Program-made: the position numbers and the translations under genes
Origin: Mortierella sp. BCC40632
Lineage: Eukaryota; Mortierellomycota; Mortierellomycetes; Mortierellales; Mortierellaceae
NCBI GenBank assembly: GCA_011634665.1
Contig: WAEK01000012.1
Span: 1,407,001-1,471,000 of the forward strand
Length of the DNA: 64,000 nucleotides
Direction: 5' to 3'
The notes under the pieces: model-generated
Told to the model about the DNA's origin: nothing
What the model saw: the letters and a program-made list of their open reading frames with translations, nothing else
The model's database searches: none
Part shown: one piece after another, positions 13,787 through 22,611 of the stretch
How the letters are laid out: each line of letters starts with the position of its first letter
Position numbering within the stretch: the first letter of the stretch is position 1

Positions 13787-15018
13787 TCCATAGTGCAAGA
13801 GTCGACCCACACGTGAGGTGGGCATGCTCGCCTCTCTAAGTTGCTTTTTGTAGAAGTTTGATCCTCCTGAGAAACCTCCTCTATATCTATCATTGTCTTT
13901 GTCGTCGCCGTTGTCGCATCGGGTTGAGTAGGGGGTATCACACTCGATCCAGCCACTGTCTCCATCTGAGGCGAGTGGATCGTATACGATGGCGTAGGGA
14001 ATACTGGAGCTGCTACTGCCGCAACGGGTCGATCTGATGAAGCATATATATCTTTTTCATCAACACGTTTCACGACTCTTGGAGAAGCACCGTTAACTCC
14101 TGTGTTCACATCAGCAGATGACGACGGTGATCCGGTGGCTTCTGTAACAGATCCATGGTGAAAAGGAGAAGAGTGGGTTTGGGGTTCCATGTCCTCCTCT
14201 GCTTTCGAGGAGACTGGTTCATAAACCATCATCCTAGGTCCCAATCTCTCGAATGGGATCCATTGGCGAGCATCGATCTCTTCTGCAGAAGCCTTCAGAT
14301 TCAGCCCCGTCGTATCCTCGGCTGGCATGGCATCCAACCATTTGGATTCTCGGCGGATCGAGTCAAGTGCATCCTTGTTGACTGGTGTTTCTCGTTTGAA
14401 AGTTGGTTGGGTTGAGGATGGGGTCGAGGTAGCTGCGGAAGAAGAAGAGATTGTAGAGGTGGCGTGATCCTTCTTTCCAGGTGTGATCGTGGTGACTGTC
14501 GCGCGTTTGTATCCATGAGCAGCAGGTGTCGCCAAAAAGCTTGGATCCAATAAAGATGGCTGTCCTTCGGTCGTTGTTTGTGGCGGTTTTGACTGAGATG
14601 GAGAGTGTTGGTTTGAAGTACCATTCTGACCAATATCCAAAGGGATGGAGGACGATAGTCGGATCGTTGAGGACATGGGGAAGCCAAGACGATCGATCCA
14701 TGAGGTACCTGTCTCTGATACGAGCTTGGCTTCCGTCTTGACAGGGTTCGGACCCTTTGTAGCAGCAGTTGTCATCGTGGAGGGTTGGGTGGTCTGTGTG
14801 GTAACCGGGTCGAAGGGTGTAAAAGTAGTCGCATCCGAGACAGAACCCTGAGTTTTGAGCGGTGTTGACGCCTGGGTTACGTCCCGTGTTGACTTTAATA
14901 GACTCGAGGTGGCGGCATAGTCCTTGAGTTGTTGGAGTTCCAGGTTCATGAACCTTCTTGAGACGGTCATTCCGACCGAGACCAGAGCTTGGACATCGGC
15001 AAATCGCCTGGCGGACAT
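12045..15018 (-). CDS. COQ8: COQ8/ADCK-family atypical kinase for ubiquinone synthesis (mitochondrial)
   Basis: Minus-strand exons seen clearly: from inside the first exon to 13786, 13626-13444, 13301-13215 and 13091-12045. Family landmarks appear in order: [19 protein letters not shown] (ends at the 13786 splice), the KxGQ motif as [14 protein letters not shown], the AAAS nucleotide-loop motif with SIGQVHRA, Lys in VKVQYPG, and [10 protein letters not shown] carrying the metal-binding Asp. COQ8 supports coenzyme Q synthesis in the mitochondrial matrix. The N-terminal extension (15018 to about 14000) is very long and Ser/Thr/Pro-rich. Between it and the LREASM segment the reading frame changes somewhere in 13870-14060, so an extra intron or a one-base shift must be there; I could not fix it. 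The first-exon start at 15018 is therefore tentative. Confidence 0.85.
13704..13783. repeat. CT microsatellite followed by a T34 run inside a COQ8 intron
   Basis: On the + strand the (CT)n runs into about 34 consecutive T. On the coding (minus) strand this is an A-run just after the splice donor at 13785, then GA repeats. It does not disrupt the inferred exon joint. Confidence 0.7.
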
Positions 15019-15288
15019 TGCTAGATGTGGAGGGGGGGGGGGAGAAAGAGAAAGAAGAGAGACGAGATGTCAAGAAATGGAGTATTAAAAAGAGGAATGC
15101 GAAATGCGCGCAATGGCCTCTTTCCCTAGAAGAAGCAGTAGTAGGGGACCGTTTTTGTATGAACCGGAGAGACTCGAAACCGAACGGAAGTTCCCTCTCA
15201 ACCAACAAAAAAATTTATGCGATTCTTATACGTCATCAGGGGGAGAGCGTGCGGGGGCTGTGCTACGTTTTGTAACACGCGGGCTATT

Positions 15289-15655
15289 CCCAGTTTGGTT
15301 AAAGACATGGTGGTTCTTCCTTCCATGTCAGAGACTTACTTTGCTCGCTCCTCACTCCCCTCCTCCCGCTCCTCACTCTCCACTCTCTCACCTCCCGATG
15401 CTTTTTTTTTTAAAAAAAAAAACTTCCTGATAACTGAGGCAAGTTTAGAAGAGAGGGAAAAAGAGAAAATGAGAGAGTGAGAGAGAGAGAGAGGCAGAGA
15501 GGGAGGACGAACAGCGAGGAGGGATGGGATGGGCAAGGTAGAGGCCTGAGGGGTAATTTATGGCATCATATTGGGTGATCTACAAACGAACAGTAATCGG
15601 AGGTTTGATATAAACAACAGTAACCAAGCTCGCATCAGCCAAATGTTCAAAACAA
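15289..15655. repeat. Repeat R1, copy 1, left half
   Basis: Matches 22612-23091 with moderate divergence: the same opening, the same poly-A interruption, then shared gagggaggacg, gcaaggtagaggcc and cagcaacc-type stretches. The copy is split at 15655/18527 by the first DIRS element. No coding potential is seen. Its class is unknown. Confidence 0.65.
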
Positions 15656-15820
15656 CATTCTCCGTCACTGGCAGACCAGTGGCCGGTGATGTGTGTGACC
15701 TTGCTTTTAATATTGACCGAGAAATAAAATAAATTGCTAGTCTGGCCCTTTTGATCCACCTTATCTTCTTTTTTCTCGTTCATCCGGAACACATTCGATA
15801 ACGCTAAAGAAGGTCCTAAG

Positions 15821-16783
15821 ATGAACGACGACACAGACCGAAACTCACCCATCGTTACTCAAAATGATGAGCTTCAAACCATTATCGCGCAACTTCAGCG
15901 CAAAGTTGCTCAACTTGAGCAAAACCAGTTCCCATATGCAGACCCTATGCCCCACACTCAAACCCTTCGTCTTCGTGACGAATACAGAGACCACTATCCC
16001 AGAGCTTTCGACAGCTCTGAGGTGTTCTACAAACGGCAAACAGATTCAGCAGCCAACACGGCCACCACGACTGCTAGACTCAACAAACGCCTGCGAGAGT
16101 TCCCACAGAACCCAAATATGGTCTACACAGCACCCCCGACTATTCAACGTTGGGAGGCTAACAGAAACAGAGAAAAGCATCTCGACCAACAACTGGGCCA
16201 ACTTCAAGCCCATATCGGACTTCTTACAAAGCCGATCGATTTCCAAGCAGTGGCAACTTTGGAAAGCTTCCCGGACATCTGGTATAGAGACGACGAAGGC
16301 CACGTCAACCCTCAATTCCGAGGCATATCAACTGAACAAGCTTTGGACTTTGTTCAAGAGAGAATCCTTAACTACCAGACTGAGCTACTCGCTCATTTCA
16401 ATGAATACCGAGAATTCCTCAACGACTTCTCGTATCGTATTGCCGACATTCGAGAAAACAATGTTCGACAAGCAGCTCGCCTACCGACAAAGGCCAAGGC
16501 AACATAGCAACCTCCACTCCTCTCCAACGACGACCTTAAACAAGCTAGAGTGGAGAACGACAATCACGTCAGATTCTGGAAACCCTCAACATTTTCCAAA
16601 AACAAAAACAAGTTCACTAACAAAAAGAGTGGAACCACCCCACAAAACTCCACAGAAAAAACGAACACCACATCCACACAACAAACACCTGAAAAGCCGG
16701 TTAGCAACTGGTCTTTTCCTCGCGGCCGCCCTCAAACGAAACCGGGAGGGACAGCACGGCAAGAGCGAACGAGATCCCAGTAG
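15821..16783 (+). pseudogene. DIRS-a Gag-like protein, interrupted by one in-frame TAG
   Basis: Opens at 15821 (MNDDTDRNSP) and runs to a TAG at 16505-16507, then continues in the same frame to 16783 with a basic Lys/Asn/Thr-rich tail. It carries an N-terminal coiled-coil-like heptad stretch. It shares the pattern YTAP followed by LxxLTxPID with the Gag of the second DIRS element, which supports the assignment although overall identity is low. The stop could be a nonsense mutation or, less likely, a readthrough site. The last bases overlap the start of the polyprotein in another frame. Confidence 0.6.
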
Positions 16784-17249
16784 GTGGTCGTCTGAAGCAT
16801 TTCTCAAAAGCTTGGGAACTCCTCACGGACGAGACGTGGGTAAGGAATGTGATCAAGGAAGGTTTCAGGATCCCATTCACCACAACTCCTCCAATAGCCT
16901 CCCCGACGCCCAGTCAGCCGAGGGTAGCGACTATAACAGCAACGAGGTTTGAGAATAAACTGCCCTTTATTGTGAGGGAGAGAGGAGGTGTATTTATACT
17001 ATTGCATTATGCCCGCCTTGGAACATGATCCAACGAGTACTGGAACGTCTCCAACAGTCACCACAACCAGCAACAATGATAACTCCATATTGGCCATCAG
17101 CTATCTGGTTCCCGACTCTCTCGAAAATGACTTCAATGCCTCCGATAATAGTACCTCGGTCAGCAGTACTCCCGCCTCCAGGAAGCGTCCCCGACCTCCT
17201 CGAGAAGAACCCACATTGGACCCTCGCGGCTTGGAGAATAAACGACTAA
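16780..17249 (+). pseudogene. DIRS-a reverse-transcriptase polyprotein remnant (central part deleted)
   Basis: The N-terminal piece reads VGGRLKHF ... DETWVRNVI ... GFRIPF, the same opening as the intact polyprotein of the second element (VGGRLHRF ... GFRIPF). After about 16978 the sequence jumps to CPPWNMIQRVLERL and ITPYWPSAIWFPT, which matches the far C-terminal (methyltransferase-like) end of that polyprotein. The reverse-transcriptase and RNase H core, including YLDD, is therefore missing. The 3' end overlaps the recombinase frame, as in other DIRS elements. Confidence 0.7.
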
Positions 17250-18297
17250 GATACATGGTTCAAGGAGGCCTCTCAGAGAACTGTGCAGAGGCCATTCACA
17301 ATGCAAGAATCACACCTGCATCCAGAAAACAATACAGATCAACACAACGACGTTTCGGACGCTGGATGACAGAACACAATCGTGACTTGGAGACATTTAA
17401 TGTCCCCAACATAGTTAATTTCTCTACGACGGATGGAAAGAATTCCGATGGTCTCTAGCCACAATCAGATCCAACAAAACAGCAATCTTGGACCTCTATC
17501 CCAACAAGAGCGAGGAACTGCATTCCCACGACGACTACAAGGGACTGATCACCCTTATTAAATCAAACAATATCACCACCGTGAAAGACACTCCAGTGGA
17601 CATCTCCCCAGTCATCAACACCTTTCAAACATGGGGACCCAACAACAGCCTAGACATGCCAAAGCTCAACCGCAAACTAGCATGGCTCTTAGGAGTTTGT
17701 GGTTTCATGAGAGGAGACGATATTAGATGCATCGATCTATCTCACTCGATGATTGACAAAGACGGTATTCTTCAGCTTCACATCGTGGCACCAAAAGAAC
17801 GAAGAGCAGGGTCCCGTGTCACCACCAAGATAGCCATATCTCCACTGCCAGGCTCTATCATATGCCCAGTGGCAACTTTCCTTGAGTACAAACGACGCCT
17901 CCCACTCACAACGGTAGCGCTTCCACATCACAAAGGAGTCCAACTCCCAACAATCACGCCTCTCCTCCGGATGGCAAACAACCTAACACTCCCTCTTCGC
18001 GCTTCAACCATAAACAACCTGATGAGAGAAGTGTCCTCTCATATGAAACTCCCCGCAGGATCACCAGTCCCAAAAGCAAGAGCCATAGGCAGCACCCTGG
18101 CAGCCTACCACGGAATTCCTCTTGATGAAGTGCGCAACCATGGCAGGTGGTCACCACTTTCGACTACATTTGAAAACTTCTACCGGCTAAATAGGAAATC
18201 TGCAGTAAATATTTCTTCTATAGTTTTAGCTGGCTCTGGATCCACATCACCGGCCACTGGTCTGCCAGTGACGGAGAATGAAGGGTTATGCCTATGA
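16988..18297 (+). pseudogene. DIRS-a tyrosine recombinase, one-base frameshift
   Basis: The N-terminal part (to about 17420) and C-terminal part (17422-18297) lie in different frames. At the break, IVNF should continue into LYDGWKEFRW, implying loss of one base. The C-terminal catalytic domain shows the first Arg in FMRGDDIR, a central PKARAIGST segment, and NHGRWSPLSTTFENFYR, where the last Tyr is the expected nucleophile. Paralogous to the recombinase of the second element. The protein would cut and join DNA ends during integration; this copy needs a frame correction to be functional. Confidence 0.75.
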
Positions 18298-18346
18298 GAA
18301 GACGGCATTTAACCCATTCTCCTAGCAGGACCAGTGGCCGGGGATG
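18245..18346. repeat. Internal complementary region of DIRS-a
   Basis: Bases 18245-18280 are the reverse complement of 15656-15691 (36/36 by eye), and 18277-18346 of 18457-18526 (70/70 by eye). The region therefore encodes both termini in joined form. Confidence 0.88.
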
Positions 18347-18428
18347 TGTGTGACCTTGCTTTTAATATTGACCGAGAAATAAAATAAATTGCTAGTCTGG
18401 CCCTTTTGATCCACCTTATCTTCTTTTT
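18329..18428 (+). repeat. 100-bp direct copy of the DIRS-a left leader
   Basis: Same orientation and nearly the same sequence as 15674-15773; I see one mismatch (ccggtgatg against ccggggatg). It carries the ccttgcttttaatattgacc stretch. A direct terminal repeat is not part of the classic inverted-repeat DIRS layout. Confidence 0.85.
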
Positions 18429-18456
18429 GAGCTACTCTAAGGGTGGCGAGGGGGGG

Positions 18457-18526
18457 CATCCCCGGCCACTGGTCCTGCTAGGAGAATGGGTTAAATGCCG
18501 TCTTCTCATAGGCATAACCCTTCATT
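18457..18526 (-). repeat. Right terminal arm of DIRS-a
   Basis: A 70-bp perfect inverted partner of 18277-18346. Its inner 18 bases also match the complement of the left end at 15674-15691 with one mismatch, giving a short inverted terminal repeat. Confidence 0.85.
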
Positions 18527-18890
18527 ACTTTTGGGCCTTAAAATTTATTGATGGTGCTGATGAGCACGGACTATATTGGATTCCAGCCACGGTGAGGTCG
18601 AATGAGGTGGTGGGCCAACTCAAAGAATGAACTGCTATTGCACAAAGTCTAGCACTACGTGTAATCAGTGTACACCTCCTGTACAGCTACAAACGCCCAG
18701 TGCCTATCAAAACACGAAAACCCTTACAAAAACAATATATATTTTTTTCTTTTCACAGATAATACCATTTACTTGATGCTCGCACTGAGGCACTGACAAC
18801 TAGCTAGAGGTGCTGAGGTAATCGATGGTGTGCGGAAAAGAAGTAGAGGTGAGAAAGAGGGCTTCCCCTCAATTGATTTACATTTGTAAG
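18527..18890. repeat. Repeat R1, copy 1, right half
   Basis: Continues the match to copy 2 at 23092-23495: both share tttattgatgg/aatag followed by gagcacggactatattgg, gggccaactcaaagaatgaa and atcaaaacacgaaaa. Similarity fades after ttacatttgta. No coding function is seen. Confidence 0.65.
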
Positions 18891-19229
18891 AAAGCTATTT
18901 TGTTCCACCGCTCATCTCTGATCGTTTCCTCCTCTTGCTCTGGCGCATCCGCCTACGCCCACCTGCGCGTCTACATGCGCATCCACCTGCTCGTCCGCCT
19001 GTACTGCCATAAGGCACATAAGCCTCCTCCTATTGCTCCTATTATTCGCCATCACAGTCCCCTCTCCCTACAACAACAACACCGTCATGATGTCAACGTG
19101 GTCTACATGTCTCCAAGTCGCATTTATAGTTTCTCCTAGCATGGGTCACATGGAACACATGGAAAGAGTTTTATGCTGGAGCATGACTTTCTCGGTACGC
19201 GGCAGTTTGAAATTTTTGTGACTTTCTTA
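18891..19229. other. No recognisable feature
   Basis: Ordinary low-complexity intergenic DNA with a cgcatccgcct-rich patch near 18940-19000. No gene, RNA or repeat relation to other parts of the window was found. Confidence 0.3.
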
Positions 19230-19357
19230 GTTCGTAGCAGTTTGTAATCTTTGAGGTCCATCTTTAATATTGTTAGAGATCCAGGGGTCAAGGTCATGTA
19301 GCTCATATGTGGTCCCGGCTCAGATGGATAACAGTCTCTACAGGGTTTTTGGTTTCC

Positions 19358-19388
<31 letters not shown>

Positions 19389-19696
19389 AAGGCGCGAACA
19401 ATACGCAGCACCATGCGGTAATAAGAAACCACATTCATGCAACCACCCGACTAGAGAAGGAAATAGAGATGGGAAAAACAAAGGAGACTACAAGGGAAGC
19501 TTGAGCTGAGAACATGCATTGACTGGAGATCATGAGAAAAAGTAGTGAAGAATGTATCCACTTCTCAACCTCTGGAGAAGCCTAGAGGACTAAATTCTTC
19601 TCTTGCGAGTTGCGGCGACATACAACCAAAGGAAATGGATGAGTCTCCCATCATGCAGCCATTATTCAAAGCGCAGAAAAATCATCACTCAAGTAT

Positions 19697-19752
19697 TCTT
19701 TTCTTTTCTTTTCTTTTCTTTTCTTTTCTTTTCTTTTCTTTTCTTTTCTTTT
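19697..19752 (+). repeat. (TTTTC)n pentanucleotide microsatellite
   Basis: About eleven tandem copies of ttttc, uninterrupted, in the leader of unit A. Units B and C carry a plain T/A or A run at the equivalent place. Confidence 0.85.
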
Positions 19753-20234
19753 TCAAATAAAGTGGCTTCAAAACTGACTGAATTGAGAGAGGGTGTGGTT
19801 AGTGGATAGAGGATTGGGCTCAACAATCGTGTCGTTATTCCTCTTGTTGCCCCTGTACGCATGCAGATCTTTTTCTCATGCAACAACAAGAGTCTAAAAC
19901 CACATCCCTACTTTCTCACATCCTCTGAACTTTTGGGGAGAATAGGAGGTGTTGTTGAAGGTATTAGAGACTCGTATCAAATAGATCCCACGCCGAGCGG
20001 CGTCAGTCCTTTGAATTCTAGTTTCCATGGCCCTCACTCTCATGATGACTGCCAAAAAGATTAACCAAGGGCCAAAGCGTTCGACTGGCTTAATCTTGTC
20101 GCATAATGCATACAGAAGCTCTGGAAATGGTGCCATTATTCCAGAGGCAAACCAAACGATAGAAACAGATTCGGAATAATCCGTCTTGCATGAATTTCCC
20201 AGGCATGGACCACGTCCTGGGGTTGGTTGATCTG

Positions 20235-20242
20235 TATAAAAG
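20235..20242 (+). promoter_or_regulatory. TATA box and 5' UTR intron of inhibitor copy A
   Basis: TATAAAAG lies about 220 bp before the start codon. A GTAAGT donor at 20345 and a CAG acceptor ending at 20444 define a 100-bp intron wholly inside the 5' UTR, with the ATG 11 bases after the acceptor. The same arrangement occurs in copies B and C and, with a weaker TATA, in D. Confidence 0.7.
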
Positions 20243-20455
20243 GAGGCAATTGAAGACTCACTTTCATCTCTCCACCACTCTCACATCTTCTATTCACTTC
20301 TCCCTTCTTTCCATACACAATCCCTCTCTACCGACGCATCCGTTGTAAGTTCAGATCCTCGAGAAATGTTCTGATTGAAGAAACATAAATACAAGAACCT
20401 CTTTTCACCATCCTGACCTTTATCTCGCTCTGTTCTTCGATCAGGTATCATCGAA

Positions 20456-20980
20456 ATGGCTCATTCGCATCTGGCGATTCTCGTTCTCTTGCTTCTGGCT
20501 TCGATCCAAGCTGTCCTGGCAAAGTTGCAAGATGGACAATATTTGATTGTCTCAAATGTGAAGTCCGTCCCCCCCTCCTTTCCCCTCGGTTTCGAAGGTC
20601 ATGGACCCGTTTCGCCTGTGGTTGTTGCTGGCCGCGAACATTTATGGACGGTCAAGAAGGTGGAAGATGGAAAATATATCATCGCATCTGGACGAGCCTA
20701 TTTGAAGGCCTTCAACCGTGACGTTGTTGTGGATATCCTACCCCCTCCAGTTCTATGGAATATCGTCGAATTTGATGGTGCTTACATCATCGAGGAAGCT
20801 TCAGACTTGCGACCAGTGAGGGCTATTGAACTTGAAAGTCCACAGCCAGGATCCCCTGTTAAACTGGGAATTTACGAGATTGAGCCTCGTCCCAATATGC
20901 TTTGGAAATTCATTCCCGCTCCGGATTATGGAATGAGACGCAGAGGAAGATCTAGCTGTGGCCAATCCTCTTTCTATTGA
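20456..20980 (+). CDS. Small secreted beta-trefoil protein, I66 peptidase-inhibitor-like, copy A
   Basis: 174 residues in one coding exon. A strong signal peptide (MAHSHLAILVLLLLASIQAVLA) precedes a mature domain of about 150 residues. The mature part shows three weakly repeated modules, each with DGxYxI or similar followed by a Trp-centred strand (LWTV, LWNIVEF, LWKF), which suggests a beta-trefoil. The opening LQDGQYLIVSNV and the PVVV strand resemble fungal I66 serine/cysteine peptidase inhibitors of the cospin/cnispin kind; this is a pattern judgement, not a proven homology. The tail is Arg/Ser-rich with a single Cys. An AATAAA follows at 21001. The likely role is extracellular protease inhibition or defence. 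Lectin-like binding is the main alternative. Confidence 0.75.
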   Translation: MAHSHLAILVLLLLASIQAVLAKLQDGQYLIVSNVKSVPPSFPLGFEGHGPVSPVVVAGREHLWTVKKVEDGKYIIASGRAYLKAFNRDVVVDILPPPVLWNIVEFDGAYIIEEASDLRPVRAIELESPQPGSPVKLGIYEIEPRPNMLWKFIPAPDYGMRRRGRSSCGQSSFY

Positions 20981-21489
20981 AAGAGTTCACTTGTTGAGCG
21001 AATAAAGGCAAACGGATTCATTCCGTTATTCCACAATCACCTTGCAGTGTTGTTTTACGTAGTGTTTCAACTCATTGCTGTCCATGTTCTCTCTGTATTT
21101 GACTCGAGGGTCCAATAGCGCTCTGTCATCTAAACACATTTTAGATCAACAAGAAAAGATATGATAGAGCTGTAACAATCAGTTGTTGACAACAGTGAAA
21201 GTCAAAACAAGGACAACAACCGACACATGAGAAGTTAAAGTCAGGATTGTCAAGCTTTCACTCAGTAGTCTAGTTCTGTACCTTGTATCTTGTTCAACTT
21301 CACGGCATCTCCTCTTTCTATCCTGAACTTTCCACTTTCCGGATCCATTTAATATTTTTCAATCTTGGATACAGAAAGGGTTAGGACAAAGGTTGGCAAT
21401 AATGGGAAATGCCTATCCACAATCATGATCAGCTTCTCCACTGCGAGGCAAAGATGTAGGCAGGACTGTGGATTATACCCGCCACTATG

Positions 21490-22316
21490 GATTTATAAAG
21501 ATTGCTTTTGTTATTGTCCCATTTCATCTTTTTTTTTTTGATTATTTTTCCGCTCTTATTTTCGTAGATTACTCTCGGTTCGTTGCATGGGGTTACTGCG
21601 AAGGAAACTGCTAATCCTCAAAGAAAGAGTGCAAACCGAGGTCAAAAACAAGTGGAATGTGCAATATTTATTTTTACTGACTCTTTGTTTTTTATTGTTC
21701 TAGAGGTATCTCCGTCGGATGGATGATGCGATAGTTGCCAACAGCACTACATCGCCCGACCTTGAGGTAACTACCAACATTCAGCTCAGTGTCGCAGGAA
21801 TTTCCATCATTCATTCCAGTGATACTGGTCGGGTTGGGAGGGACAGGAGTAGGAAGCTGGATTGGAGAAGATGCTAGGCGAGGAGGAGGAAAGATGAGAG
21901 AACAGCATATGTGGTATAGAGTGGCTGGACTTACAGACGAGTCCAGGACGAGCCAGGCGTGTGCAGAGTGCCTTGGACAACTGAGAAAGGCACGGTCGCA
22001 TCGTATTATTGATGACAAAGAGAAGATGGCTCAGGTGAATGGAGCAATGGAGTGTACGAACAGCCAGTGCGGGTCAGTCCAGCGAGGACATACGATCAAG
22101 TCCCAAGATGTGAACGCGGCTGTTTGTATTGCGATAGCAGGAGGGTCGAATCTACTCTTGGCAGAGTGGAGAACGTTAGAGCCTTTTTTCAGGACTGTGC
22201 GTCCCATCAAGCATACCTGTTCATATTCACAGGAGAAAATTCAACATTCTACGCCTCCAACATCTGTTAAAGATGCAATGGAGGCTCTCTGCGGTACACA
22301 GGGTAGACTAGACTAG
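21490..22316 (+). pseudogene. TnpB/Fanzor-like RNA-guided nuclease remnant (C-terminal part)
   Basis: The open part (about 21771-22316) contains the signature TDESRTSQACAEC, then MECTNSQC, then SQDVNAA. This is the TS-x2-C-x2-C ... C-x4-C zinc ribbon followed by the D-x-N-A-A RuvC-III motif shared by TnpB/OrfB and eukaryotic Fanzor proteins; the usual Arg before the Asp is Gln. Upstream, RYLRRMDDAIV (after a plausible tag acceptor at about 21703) lies in a different frame, and the VILVGLGGTGVGSWIG stretch follows in the zinc-ribbon frame. A frameshift is therefore present and the N-terminal half is absent or unrecognisable. It lies just after unit A. No terminal repeats were found. Confidence 0.55.
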
Positions 22317-22611
22317 TCCAACCGTTATCCTCGACGTTGGAATACTCCGAGCAAATGTTAGAGATGCTCTAAAGGATGACAATCTGGCAAACGATGTGCT
22401 CGAGGTCCTCCAGCAAGTTGTCCAGCATGCATCAAATCCCAAGCGTGAACCCCAGTACCTCTTTGGCTGATACCTGGAGTGAATAGAAGAGCCTCGAGCC
22501 AAATTCGAGTCGAGCTAGCCTGTGGTTCGATAAAAAAATTTTGAGCTGAATCAAGCCAAACCCCCAACTCGGCTCGACTCGCCTTTGAGAAACACTAACA
22601 GTGCAGTTCCC

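Larger units (their letters stand above)
15656..18526 (+). mobile_element. DIRS-type tyrosine-recombinase retrotransposon, internally deleted (DIRS-a)
   Basis: A 2.87-kb element holding Gag, the two ends of a reverse-transcriptase polyprotein and a tyrosine recombinase. The ends are defined by an internal complementary region at 18245-18346. Its first 36 bases are the perfect complement of the left end (15656-15691), and its last 70 bases are the perfect complement of the right end (18457-18526). The two matches overlap by AATG, so the region reproduces the joined ends of a circle. This is the hallmark of DIRS elements, which integrate by recombinase without a target duplication. The flanks are the two halves of repeat R1, uninterrupted at 22612-23495. 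The coding capacity is broken, so the copy cannot be autonomous. Confidence 0.85.
19230..21480 (+). repeat. Tandem unit A of the secreted-inhibitor array
   Basis: The unit includes an upstream block with an A28-like run (about 19358-19386), a TTTTC pentanucleotide repeat, a conserved promoter, the coding exon and about 450 bp of 3' flank. Blocks recur in the same order in units B, C and D. From about 19910 to 21430 it is nearly identical to unit C (31815 to about 33360). Confidence 0.75.

Noticed and set aside
15289..15655. R1 as a long terminal repeat of the first DIRS element
   Set aside because: R1 is continuous at 22612-23495 without the element, and the element ends are fixed by the internal complementary region, so R1 is the target, not part of the element.
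19800..19860. tRNA-derived SINE at the start of the inhibitor units (gtggttagtgg followed by gattgggctc)
   Set aside because: An A-box-like and a weak B-box-like element can be found, but spacing and B-box sequence vary between units and no tRNA stem folds.
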